Part shown: positions 34,166 through 46,543 of the stretch, piece after piece
How positions within the stretch are numbered: the first letter of the stretch is position 1
How the letters are laid out: the number at the start of each line of letters is the position of its first letter
NCBI GenBank assembly: GCA_000711775.1
Contig: ARYC01016966.1
Span: 1 to 64,000 of the forward strand
DNA length: 64,000 nt
Direction: 5' to 3'
Source of the DNA: Oxytricha trifallax
Lineage: Eukaryota; Ciliophora; Spirotrichea; Sporadotrichida; Oxytrichidae
Program-made: the position numbers and the translations under genes
Notes under the pieces: model-generated
What the model was told of the DNA's origin: nothing
What the model saw: the letters and a program-made list of their open reading frames with translations, nothing else
Databases searched by the model: none

Positions 34166-37100
34166 TCAGATTTGAACTCTTTCGTCGGTAATAATAGGAT
34201 ACTCCTCTAAGCATGCTGATATATCTAGAATTTTCATCTATTCTCTAATAAAATATATACTATAATTATTAATTTAACTAATTATCTTTTCAAATAGAAC
34301 TACTTCGAATCTTAAAAGTAATTAATATGATAGATTTTTATTTTCATAATATGTATTGAACTAATAGCTTTCTAAGATTTTTTCAATTCCTTCTAATTTG
34401 AGGTCTCTGTTTCCAGATAATACCAATCTCTAAATCATCATGTCTCCAACTATCAAATTTGTAATGCAGAGTAAAGATTAGGGATTGAACTAGCAATTAA
34501 AACTCAAAAAAATAATTTATTAATTTAAAGTCAATTTTATTTATATATACTAATTCAATTCAAAGTAAATAGAAAAAAAGAAAAATTATTAATTTTTGAA
34601 ATTGTCATTCGATATTCATTGAAATCTAATTTGTAATATTTATATGAATTGAAAAATATTAGAAATATAAATCCTATTAATTTATACTTGAATAATGTAA
34701 AATCTTAGATTTAAGATAAATAAATAATAGATAATGTGAAGATTTATTTAATAATAGTTATTCTATGTAAAAACTATTTAGAGTGATACTAATTTAGTTC
34801 TGAATTCTGATTAATAATGCCATTTCAATTATAAATAATTAATGGTTTTATAATAAGAAAAATCTAAATTCAACTCCTTCGACTAGAAATTTTTAGATTA
34901 GTGCTGGATAAATCCTGATTCTAATTCTTAGGAATAGTCATTTCCACTTAAGTCAAGTGTATGAAGATTTTGCAAAGGTTTCACTGCTTCTAAAAGCCCT
35001 TACAAAGAGTTCAATGTCAATTTGCATCCACTTAAATTTAGAAAATGAAGGTTGTCTGCGAATATCATGGAACAAGCAATTAGTTTTGCCCCAGAATCCA
35101 TGATCGGGTTTTGAGATAAATCTAGAGTCAGCAGATTTTTCAAGAAGCCTCCCAAAGAAGCGTTATATAATCAGAATAAAAATTAACCAAATTATGCTAA
35201 AAAGAATTTCCTTTATTATAATTAATCAGATATCAATGAAAATTTTATTTGAAACAAATTTAAAATACAAAAGATAAAAGTAAAACTTTATGGTTTATTA
35301 TTTTACCAATAAATTCATATCATAGGAAAATGTCTAAATATTATATAAGCTTTTATTTTTATAGGGAAGCTTTGACTTAAATTTATAATGAAAATTAATT
35401 AAACTTTAGATGTTGTAAAGTTTAATACTAAAAATGAGACATATGAATATAAATAATTATTAATTTACTTAAATCTGTAATTTTATTGTAATTATATAAG
35501 ATATTATATTTAAATTTAAGGTAATTATATTAATTTTGCAATATATTATATCACAACATTTTCTAGATAAATTGTTGCTGGATAAATCAATCCTCTCTAC
35601 TAAGTTGCTTTTTAACAAATTCAAGAAGCATTTCTAAGAATCCGGTGTTAAACTACATTTCTGGTTTTACTTAATGAGAACTAAAGAAAAAATAATATTT
35701 AAATAGAAAAATAGATTTTAAAATCCTAGTAATAGAAAATATGATTTTTATTCTCAACCATATTTAGATAGCCTCCAAGTTGATTTAATCTAAATTTGAA
35801 AATAGCTTGGATTTTTTAACAATTAGGAATTCCTTAGTATTAAATCTGCAGTATTCACAAAATTTAAATCTTGAATAAAATTAAGAATAAATGAATTAAT
35901 ATTTGTAGTTTTTAGTTTTATTGTTTTTTATCAAACCTGAGCTCCAAACTCCAAAAATAATTTATTATATTGTAACCTTTTTGCAAATATAAGCAATTAT
36001 CGTTAAATCAAGTTTAAATGGATTGTAATTTCAAATAATAATTTAGGTTAACTTTAATAGTATATGTATTTGTTTTTTATTATAAATAGACTATCATTAT
36101 ATAATTGACTTATTATAATTTTACTGCATATATGAAAAAAAAACAACAAACTTATTTGTTTTAATAAATCGATCAAATTTAATATGGTATAGATTTTAGA
36201 AGAGAACTTATTAAGAATAAATAAGACTAAGATTAAAAAATATTATTTGACTAATAAAGCTTTAATAAATTATTTAAATAATAAGGATATTTTGTAAATT
36301 CAATTTGACCTATTTTTTCACACTTTTTGATTATTATTATTATTAAATCTAATAGTTAAATTGATCGTTTAAGAATGTTTATGAAACTTTTTGTCTTAAT
36401 TTACTCTATTTTAAACACAATTAGTGGAGATACTAAATTAAAATAGAAATTTCAATAGGTTATGAAACTTTGATAACTATTTAGAAAAATGACAAAGACT
36501 CAATCAATCATAACTTTTAAATAATTACACACTGGCGTTGCAGGAAATGATACTAAGTTACATCTAGGTGAAAAAATAAGTAATATAAATTACAGACCTT
36601 TTTTTTTTACTTTAGTCATTTTAAGTAATATCCTTTTTTAGAAAAAATGTGACCTTTAATGCATAATTATCTTACCATAAGTTTAGAGCTATTAATAGAT
36701 ATAATTTATCATTATTGTAGGAATACATTTGATTTGGGAAAATGATTTACAATTAATTTATTAAATAATAAAATTCTTGGCAGTTAACTTTCTCGGAAAC
36801 CTAGACAATATGGTACTTGTTTGATAGAGAAATCAAAATTAGCTGGACTTTACTATTGGCGGTACCCCTCTATCGCATCCCCTGACCGAGATAAATCGAC
36901 TTTAATTTTGGGTGATTTGTTTAGTTGATTTTAATGCCAAAATTAAAGTCACGTTATCTCGGTCCAGGGATGCGATAGAGGGGTACCGCCAATAGTAAAG
37001 TCCAGCTAATTTTGATTTCTCTATCAAACAAGTACCATATTGTCTAGGTTTCGAGAAAGTTAACTGCCACGAATTTTATTATTTAATAAATTAATTGTAA

Positions 37101-40100
37101 ATCATTTTCCCAAATCAAATGTATTCCTACAATATTAAAAGTCTAAATTTGATGTCTTTTATTTGTAAATGCCTTGGAAAGATTCAAGTAATTATTAACA
37201 TTTTAAAATTAAAAATCTAGTAAATATTACTCTATTCTATTTTGTAGTTTACAAGTTAAATTATATTTCTTTGCAATAATATATCCCTCAAAGGTAATAC
37301 CACATCTCCCAATTCTGAGAAAACAAAACTAAATCTATCATCGTTCAAATTCATGTTCTCCATTTGAACAGTTTCTAAGCAATCTTTTGACAATTAGTAC
37401 CGCTCATAAAACTCTAGATATTTATGATCCTTGTCGTCTTATGGATTTGGTTTAGGCTTAATATTTAAATCATCTTATAATAAAGATTAGACAATTGTAA
37501 ACTAAGGTTCTTTATTTTAATATAAAACTCAATATAATTCATTAAAATATTGGAGTAATTGCATATTAGAATAAATTAAAGCATTCTAATGATTGAATAA
37601 ATAAATTTTAAAATACTTTTTAAAAATTAGGTTGATAATTGGTATGACTGGGACCTTTTCCAAACTAATTTTCTTTTTTAATTGAAGCCAAAATAGTCTT
37701 ATACTCTGAGTTTTCAACATGAACCCCCATTCTATCTAAAGTAAGAGCGAGTCTTTCACTCATGCAATCTACTTTCATTCTATCACTTTGAATCAATTGA
37801 TTGTGCTCTTCTTTATTTAATAAAGCATATGATGAGGGTTGGATAACGAGGGTTTTCATGTTGGAGCATGACTCAATAAAGTTATTAAACAATAAACATA
37901 ATAGACTAATTATATTATTAATTTAAATTATATTTAAATTTTAGGAATACATTCCATTTGGGAAATTGAAATAAAATTAATTTAATTATATATTAAAATC
38001 ATGGAGTTTTCAAATTCAAAGTAACTAAAAACTCAAATTTAAATATATTCTATGGTAGATCCCGTAATTTTTGCAGGACTTTTTTATTGGTATCATTCAT
38101 GAATAATCCAAGGAAGAGAGATATATAATTTTGAGCTAACTCCCAAAACAGTAAAAGAGGTTTTTCTCACTAGGGAGAATAGATAAATTCATAAAAGCAA
38201 TAACAACCATCGTCTCATTTTTTTAATGCGTTTTCCAAGTGTATAATTTTTTTAATGTTTCGAAAAATTTACCAAAAACATGATTGAAGGTAATTAATAA
38301 TTGATTAACTAATTTTAATTTTAATTCATTATCCCATATCGAATGTATTCCTACAATATCATTATTAGTCAATAATTATTTTTTCCTTTATTACAAATTT
38401 AACAATCTCTTCTTAAATTATTTTAATGATTAAAAGTGAAGTAAAATTATAATTTGCTTTTATTTTATTTATCAATGTTGTAATATTATTTTTTAAAGTT
38501 AACAAACCAATCCTTCCTGATTAAGTCGTATGAGGCATAGTACTTTATCATTTTTATTGATGCTGGGTTGATCATACTCAAACAGTATTCTATTTCCCAT
38601 AACGATAAGCGAATGTAAAAGTCATTAATTGTAAGACTTTCTAATTCTATAGAATTCTTTTAGATCTCTTTCTCTTGATCATTATGATCCATAAAACTAC
38701 TAATCTCATTGTCATTGTCAATTGAAAATTTGGAAAAATCTGAGATTTTTGTTATCTAAAACCTAAGTTCTTTGATAATGAAATTGGGAACTCATCAATT
38801 ATATTATTTTAAATAATGATTACTTTTTTATTTTTTACTTGGCTTTCAAACTTAATAGATTTATCTATGCTTAGATTTATTTAAATAAATGATTCATGTA
38901 ATATTTTATGAATCAATTTTGAAATATAATTGTTCTGACCAAGACCCCCCCCATAAAAAAATATGACCCCTCCTCCCCCTTATAATAAAATTTTCCAAAT
39001 TTCATTAATAACATAATCTAATGCTTTGAATCATGCTCTATCTTGAAAAAAATCTTGCCCGTCGGGCAGCAACTATAATTTATTATCTTAACTTGATTAC
39101 TATCACTACGTCCATCAATTTTTATTGATGCATGCTTCTATAGGAAAACATTTCAATTAAACAAATTTTTTTTTAGTATCATTAATTTTATTTTTATTAT
39201 TTCAATAAATAAACTTAAACAATTTTTAGTTTAAAGTATTATATCTCTTAAATTTTCTTCATTCAACATAATTCTATAAAATAATCTGATAAATATTTTT
39301 TAAACAAATTTGTCTTATTAGATTTAACTTTATAATGAATACAATTATATTAATTTAAAAACTAAAAAATAATTATAATATATGTCAATGTATATTTAAA
39401 TTAAATTCATTGTTTAGTAAAATGAATTAAGTGAATTTTATTTAAGATTAAAATATTAATTCAAATGTAAAAATAATTAATAAATTAATTTATATTATTG
39501 AATATTATACAACATTTATTGAGCTTTAAACTCTCAGCCAAGTGTATTAGGCCTCATAACTTTGCCATCTAAACTTATGTTTAATATTTGTTCTTTATAA
39601 ATTGTAATATATATTAAATACCCTTAATCTACAGTCTTATTTTTTAAAATTCATTAATAATAGAATATAGATTTTGCAAATGAGAATTGATCTATTTATT
39701 TAATAATTTAAAAAATTTAATTAATAAAAACACAAAAAGATCCCTCTTTTAATGTGTAGCTAAATTTACAGAGCAAAAGATTTATGTATTCAATAAAGAT
39801 ATTTCGATAAGGATAACTTTTTATATAAATCTGTTATATGTTCAAATTCTTATAAGATTCAGCATCAATTTAAAAAGCGACATTTTTATTTTTGGAAAGA
39901 TATAGAGGGATTATTTTATTGAAATGAGATGTAATTGTATAAAGTTTAAAACTTTTTAAAAAATTACATAAAGGCAGTGATAATAAAAAGGTCGGACCAT
40001 AAAATAAGTACTTTATATAATTGATTATAAAATTGAGTTTAATTCATTGTAGGTTAATGAAATGCCAACTCCAACTTGCTAATTAATAAATAAGATTCAT

Positions 40101-41825
40101 TTATTTAAACTTGGACTTTTAAAAATAGTTTATTTTAAAAGCAACAACAAATTTGTTTAAAAAAATATTTATCAGAATATTTTATAGAATTATGTTGAAT
40201 GAAGAAATTTAAGAGATATAATACTTTAAACTAAAAATTGTTTAAGTTTATTTATTGAAATAATAAAAATAAAATTAATGATACTAAAAAAAAATTTGTT
40301 CAATTGAAATGTTTTCCTATAGAAGCATGTATCAATAAAAATTGATGGACGTAGTGATAGTAATCAAGTTAAGATAATAAATTATAGTTGCTGCCCGACG
40401 GGCAAGATTTTTTTCAAGATAGAGCATGATTCAAAGCATTAGATTATGTTATTAATGAAATTTGGAAAATTTTATTATAAGGGGGAGGAGGGGTCATATT
40501 TTTTTATGGGGGGGGTCTTGGTCAGAACATATAATTACTATAAAAATGATGAAAAAAGAGTTTTAAAAGCCTCCCTCATAAAATTCTTGCATTAAAACAA
40601 CTTGAATATTTAAATATTATACTAAATTTAAGAAAATTGAATTAAAATCAGCTAATTAATTATTTGGGACAGTTAAGGTTTTAGAATTCGAACTATAATA
40701 TTATTTTTAAAGATATTTAATAATAGAAGCACAATTATAATTAGAAAACTATCATTGATCTAATTAGATCACTAAGTTAGTATAAGAATATATAATCATT
40801 TGGTTTTCACTAATCTAAAAAAATTATATAAAATATAATATATCACCAAAAACTTAAAATTAAGCATTGATACGTATAATAATATTAATTATAACACTTT
40901 AATTCTGCCTATATAAATTATTTTAAAAATTATGAATTCAAATTCTTTTTTTCTTTATAATTGTGTTTTAGCAAAAGTGCTGAAATAAATTTGTAAAATA
41001 AATAGATAATTATTAAGTTGATATTTTACCTAAATATTACATTTAAATAGAATGTTTAATTATTTTCTATAATAATATTGATAGAAAACTTATATATTAA
41101 AAATGATTATTAATTGAAAATAATTCTTCAGCATCGCTTTTGCTGCTCAATAGTAGCTTTAATATCAAAGTGACTTCAAGTACTTCTTCTTGATTTTGAC
41201 TTAATTGTTCTTATAATTTAAAGAAATCTTTGTTGCATTTTAAAACAATCTCTAATCTGTCACTATGATTTTAGTCACTCTCTTAAGATTTTGTAAGATC
41301 TTAGCTTTAAATATTTTCTTAAATACTCAAGGAACTCATTAATTGTTCCACTCCAAGCTATGGAAGGTTACTAACATTATTGATGTCTAAGTTATTCTAT
41401 TCCAATGAGGAATTTTTAAGGCTTGTATCTTCATCTCTATAATTTATTATTAAATACTTTATATTATAAAATCAGTATCTTTTTATTGAAAAAAGTAAAC
41501 TTCAATAACAAAATATAATAAAACCTTTCTCTACATTCTTCGAAGATTTAATATCTCTCTATTTATTGAATTATTTATGAAATAATAATTAATTTTTAAT
41601 TTTATCTCTAGGAATTTAGCTAATATATAGAGAGTTGTCTTCAAGGCTACTGTGTTTTTGCGTCTCAACTTAAGCCTCCTAATTTAAAGAGTTCAAACCC
41701 TCTTACGTGTCTTAATTTTAGATTTTTTCATTGTCAATCAATGTTATGTTTTGCAGATCATCCTGCACTTAAATTAAGTATTGGTCCTCAGACATATTTG
41801 GGTCAAGTTCCATTTCCATTTGCAT
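34166..41825 (-). CDS. LRR-family gene, copy B (subfamily I)
   Basis: Paralogue of copy A, same order and strand: 41825-41595 (MQMEMELDPNMSEDQYLIQV), 41435-41110, 38805-38500, 37895-37660 (MFNNFIESCSNMKTLVIQPS), 37450-37250, 35665-35545, 35170-34845, 34500-34350 and 34245-34166. The last ends MKILDISACLEEYPIITDER and TGA. All segments I translated are open under the ciliate code and differ from copy A by many substitutions that keep the protein pattern, which argues for selection on both. The partner of copy A segment 5 is missing. Its spacers hold three inverted-repeat elements: 36713-37134, 37941-38358 and 38931-40529. Function unknown beyond the LRR fold. Confidence 0.7.
36713..37134. mobile_element. 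TAGGAATACATT-family foldback MITE (best copy)
   Basis: Almost perfect palindrome of 422 bp with a loop of about 25 bp near 36918-36942. Tips TATTGTAGGAATACATTTG and the mirror image. The core contains GGCGGTACCCCTCTATCGCA and GACTTTAATTTTGG. No frame. It lies in a spacer of LRR copy B. At least five related copies lie in other spacers. Confidence 0.88.
37941..38358. mobile_element. TAGGAATACATT-family MITE, diverged
   Basis: Left tip TTAGGAATACATTCCATTTG and right tip CGAATGTATTCCTACAATA are inverted. The inner arms have largely lost pairing, though GCAGGACTTTTTTATTGGTA matches the family core. Lies in a spacer of copy B, about 800 bp from the best copy. Confidence 0.65.
38925..40535. mobile_element. 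1.6-kb inverted-repeat element with C8 tips, TSD TATAAT
   Basis: Element 38931-40529 with terminal inverted repeats of about 380 bp. Tips TGTTCTGACCAAGA then a run of eight C, mirrored on the right. Flanked by TATAAT on both sides (38925-38930, 40530-40535). The arms contain CTTGCCCGTCGGGCAGCAAC, the most GC-rich motif nearby. The centre, about 39315-40145, is unique AT-rich DNA with no frame I can recognise. Same style as 16231-16848: 6-bp duplication and a poly-C run just inside the tip. Confidence 0.88.
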
Positions 41826-42669
41826 AAATTATGATTAAATATTTGTTGTTTTAAATTATAAACTTCATTACAGAGAAAAGTTTAAATAGTAAATTAGGAA
41901 GTGCAACAAATATTAAATTCACAACATATATTCCTTATAAAAAAAATTCTATAGAATAGAAAGATTTATACTTGTGTAAATATAAATAAATATTTTTTGA
42001 TATTTTTTTTTTCAAAATTGTTTTATTTTAAAGATTAAGAATCTTTGTAATATTTGGAAATAATATTTTAAATTTATTCATAATTTTTTATCCAACATAT
42101 CTTTTTGAAATTTGAAATTTTATTATTTAACTATTAAGAATTCTATCAATTACAATATACCCCTTAAGACACTAGATTTACTATTTCATATATAAGCTAG
42201 GATTAATTTAATATAAATAAGCCATTTCAATATCATTTTTAAACAGTATTCTTAAATCAATTACTTTTGTAATGGTTTTCAATAATAATTACAATAGTTA
42301 CATGAATAAAATTTTCTTATTAAACAGTCATATAAATATAAAGTTTATTCAAAAATAATTTAAGTAAACAGCAACTAAAGATTAAATAACTATATAATAA
42401 AAATGGAAAACTATAATTTTCCACAAATATATAAAACTAATATAAATTTGCAAATATTTTTCAAATATTTGTTATGTGAATTTTTCATATTTGATATTTA
42501 AAATATTTTTTTAAATAATCTAAATAATTATATTTTCATAGAAGTTCAATAAGAGCTATAATATGTTTTTACAAACTTATTTGTTTCTATTAATAATATC
42601 TCTCTAAAGTGCATTCAATTATTAAAAAATTTAAGTTGAAGATTAATTAATTACAAATAAATCCAATTG
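41826..42669. other. AT-rich intergenic region between copies B and D
   Basis: 840 bp without coding sequence. It resembles 62640-63385, which lies downstream of copy F, so D and F share flanks as well as exons. Confidence 0.4.
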
Positions 42670-43494
42670 TCATTGTTAATTCTCAAATTTTACTCTCTTA
42701 TCTTATATAACAGGAATTTTTGCTTTGAGACAACAATTTGAAATGTCTAATTCTTGTAAGTATTATAGTTATAAACAAGAATTAAATAAAAAATAAACAA
42801 GTTTATTTTCTTAAAAATAACTCTAATAAATAATTATTACAAATTTAAATAGATTATTTATTAATAATTTTCATAATTTACCAATAAATGTTTTGTTACA
42901 AGCATCCTACTAATTCATTTATGTCTTTGACTTGAATTTATGTGTTATGACAAAGAATAATCTTTGAAATTTTATAATTGTGTATTATCAGATATGTTAC
43001 ACATTGTAATGAACTTGGAGTAAAATTGCAATTAAAATCATAAATATAGTAAATTTATGAGAATATAAAGTAATACTGGTTAATTTACTTTTTAATTGAC
43101 AAATTGAATTAAATTTTTTAAATATTATCAAATTTTTACAAATTAAAATAATTCACATATTTCTTAAGAATTCCAGTAGATTTAGTTTGATGCATAATTC
43201 CACGATATATTTAATATCCTATCGTTATATAAGACTTAAAATATAGATTATTATTAGACATCTCACCAAATAATAATTCCAAAAATAAATTATACATATA
43301 ATTTTACTTATTTAAATTAAATGTACTAGTAAATTATTAAAACCCCATAGTAAATGTAAAAAGAAATTTGGTTGTAATGTTAAAAATATAAATGAAAAAA
43401 AAATAAATTAGAATTGATATAATACTTACATTTTACTTTTTCTTAAAGTGATATATAAAAATAAGCAAAAATTATTAATAATTTAAGTTAATAA

Positions 43495-43738
43495 ATTACT
43501 TTAAATACTTAGAGTTAGATAATTTGGGTTTTTTCTCTAACACAGTTTCTATTTCTGATTCTTAAACTTTCTCAGATAATTTTTATCTTTTATCTTTTGT
43601 GGCTTTAAAACTATACTTATAACGTAAAAATCCTAATAGTTCTTAATAATTTCTCTAAGTGAAAATCTATTTAGCTAAATCCTATTGTTCTGTAAATTAG
43701 AAGAAAATCGCAGATTCAAAATCTCTTTCTAAACTAAT
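43495..43738 (-). CDS. Coding-like island inside copy D spacer (unknown)
   Basis: Minus-strand frame of about 80 codons, open after a TGA at 43739-43741. It reads ISLERDFESAIFFQFTEQQD, LAKQIFTQRNYQELLGFLRY and a Lys/Glu-rich tail, QKLSEKVQESEIETVLEKK. Composition is that of a real protein C-terminus. It has no Met start and no partner in the other LRR copies, so it is either a nested segment of another gene or part of a longer decayed one. Family not recognised. Confidence 0.4.
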
Positions 43739-43794
43739 TCATGAATATTTCAAATAATGATACTTAAAATCAAAGTAAGATAGTAAAATGATAA

Positions 43795-43880
43795 TGATAA
43801 CACTATGCTCAGACAGTTAAACCAATGATTTTAATTCTTTTAGGAAGAGTTCGAATCTCTCGGAAGTCACATGTTTTATT
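43795..43880 (+). other. tRNA-like Pol III promoter remnant
   Basis: Contains ATGCTCAGACAGTTAAACC, like a tRNA D-arm/A box, and 25-30 nt further GAGTTCGAATCTC, a near-consensus T-arm/B box with a 4-bp stem. No acceptor stem can be formed and the anticodon arm is poor, so it is not a working tRNA. It could be the head of a tRNA-derived SINE or an old tRNA fragment. Confidence 0.35.
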
Positions 43881-44284
43881 GATAATGGAGTTAATAAAGC
43901 AATATGAGTATTTTAGTTCAATTAATGATTTATAAACAATTTAAAAAGTCTCTTATAACTAATAATTTTAGTCTTTTATCTATTAAAACACTGAGATTTT
44001 AACACAGATTTGAGATTTTGAATTCGTAAAATCTAGTTTGAACTTCCTTTATTTAAAATCCTTATACATCATTTCGCTATACATCATATCACACTACTTT
44101 TAATAATCATTTGAACTTAAGTCAAGCAATTATATATGCTATAAAGAGTTAACCACTTTAATGATATCTTCAAAAGAATCCAAAGTCAATCCACACCCAT
44201 TTAAGCTTAGTTTCTAAATATTTTTAGTATTATTTAGTTGTAAGACTAATGTCTTAACGCCAGAATCAGTTATTGGAGTGTTTG

Positions 44285-44483
44285 AAATGTTTAGTTATTA
44301 TTATTATACAATGCTGTCTGGAAATTAATACTGGGGCTTAAGCCAGCCAGATAGATATAATCAGATATTCATACTTTGACTTTTGGCGATCCAAGCTCAC
44401 CTGTCCAAGGGGAACGACACCCATATACTGGACTGACTAACTTCACACCTCGCACGTTCACCGATTGCCTTAAATATTTAGTT
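44285..44483 (-). mobile_element. SINE-like insertion, 175 bp, 12-bp TSD, in LRR exon
   Basis: A GC-richer segment (44297-44471) splits an LRR exon of copy D. The flanks repeat as AAATGTTTAGTT (44285-44296) and AAATATTTAGTT (44472-44483), one mismatch in twelve. On the minus strand the insert begins AAGGCAATCGGTGAACGTGC and ends in an (AAT)n tail next to the duplication, as SINEs do. Its 3' module, CTATCTGGCTGGCTTAAGCC, recurs in diverged form at 24463-24500. I cannot name the parent RNA. Either strand is partly open, so a short coding fragment is a weaker alternative. Confidence 0.6.
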
Positions 44484-45910
44484 CAGTTAGATTGTGTAGG
44501 AGATTTTAAAAAGATGCTCTTTATTATCAAATATAAATAAAAGCTATACAATATTAGATTAATTATTATAAGAAGTTGACATTAATTTTGGAAATTAATT
44601 TTTTTTAAAAAAATAAATTTATTTTTAATTGTTAAATAACCTCATTTTATGAACATTAATTTTTATCAAATATAAGGATAATACATAGAAAAGCTCAATA
44701 ATTTAAGAATTCACTTTTAATTAAAATTTCTTTAAAATTTAAGGAATCATACACTGCATCTATATAGTTAAATTAATTTTATATTTCTAAATTAAATTGT
44801 GCCATTTCATTTAATTGTCTTAAAATTTTTATATTTTTATAAATTTGTTTTTAATAATTTCCTATTAAATAGTTTTTTTAAAAAATTTAATTTTAATTAA
44901 CATTTTATATTTTCATATTAAATGCAATTAAATTATAATTTTATATAGATTTAGTTATATAGTATATAACAGATTTCTTTGCCCAATTATTAATTGAATG
45001 ACACATCAATTTTTCGTACTTGACCGCCACTCAATAAATTAATAAAAAGTTCTTAAGATTTACAACTTAAACCTAAAAATATAATTTTGTGTTAGGTTAC
45101 CTTAACAATTATTAAAATGAAATAAATATTATAACAAATTTATAACTAGCCTTTTTTATAATAAATTTAAAAAAGAGTTTACTAATGTGATTCTTGTCTT
45201 TATTATTTCAATTTCTCTTAATTATGGGATTTCAATACCTTGCAATTTTGAGAAAACTTTATCATAGCCAGTATCTTCCATATATATTGCTTCTAGTCTC
45301 AAATATTTTAATTTTTTGGAAGTAAATCTATAGAATAAACCTAGAAGGTCAAAGTTCACTGTGCAGTTTGTCATTAATAAGTTAAGCCTTGCATTTTACG
45401 AATTTAAATCAATTTTATTTTAGATTTTTTAGTCTATTCTTTCTTATCTCCCTCGAGAATTTAAATCCTAAATTAATCATAAATATATTGTATATTTTTA
45501 AATAAATAAATTCTATAAAGATTAATTTTAATATAGTAAAAATCTTAGAATGAATGTTCTATAAATATATAAATATTTGTAAAACTAAAATTTATTATTC
45601 ATTAACTTAGCTCTATTCTTCCTAGTAATTTCAAATCCATAAATTCTAATTCTTGAGCCATTTTATCTCTATCAAAGCCAACTATCTCGTCAGTCATCTC
45701 CCTAAAAATATTAGGATCTAAAATATGGAAGAAGTGATTGAAGTTTCGTACAGAATTAATTTCCAATCTTTTGAGGTACCCTCCAAGCCTCACCATAGCC
45801 AAAGCCAATTATTCTTAAATGCAAATGGTTGTAGATCTCTCATCTTATAAAAATTACTGATATTAATTTCCAACTGTTGGAGATGATTTAATTTAAAGAC
45901 ATTTAAAACA

Positions 45911-46543
45911 AAATATTTGGGGGGGGGCAACACCTGAACTAGTAAATTATATTCATATTTCTACATTCCTTATATCTCTGTAAATGCTCGAGTTAGGTTA
46001 ATTAAGGGTCAATAAACAAGAATAAAGCACTAAAAATAGGTATAAACAACTCCATGGAATCCAAAGGATAATGTTTTTACTTTAAAAAATCATATAAAAA
46101 AATTCACTTTTATAAATAATTTTTTTCAAAAAGAATTATAATTTTATCTTGAATTTTGATGCATATAAGTCTATGCAAGTTTAATTCCAACAAGTCACTA
46201 TGTAATATAAGCAAGTCTGCTACACTCATATTTATAATTACTCATTATATTACATAGTGACTTGTTGGAATTAAACTTGCATAGACTTATATGCATCAAA
46301 ATTCAAGATAAAATTATAATTCTTTTTGAAAAAAATTATTTATAAAAGTGAATTTTTTTATATGATTTTTTAAAGTAAAAACATTATCCTTTGGATTCCA
46401 TGGAGTTGTTTATACCTATTTTTAGTGCTTTATTCTTGTTTATTGACCCTTAATTAACCTAACTCGAGCATTTACAGAGATATAAGGAATGTAGAAATAT
46501 GAATATAATTTACTAGTTCAGGTGTTGCCCCCCCCAAATATTT
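45911..46543. mobile_element. 617-bp palindromic element with G9/C8 tips
   Basis: Near-perfect palindrome 45919-46535: arms of about 290 bp and a loop of about 40 bp around 46207-46246. Tips are G9 then CAACACCTGAACTAG, mirrored. AAATATTT flanks both sides; this octamer is itself palindromic, so the exact target duplication is uncertain. No frame. Third element of the poly-C/G-tipped type, in a spacer of copy D. Confidence 0.85.

Noticed and set aside
36713-40529. Regular repeats as a CRISPR array or a bacterial origin
   Set aside because: The repeats are inverted, not evenly spaced direct repeats, and the genetic code and introns are eukaryotic.
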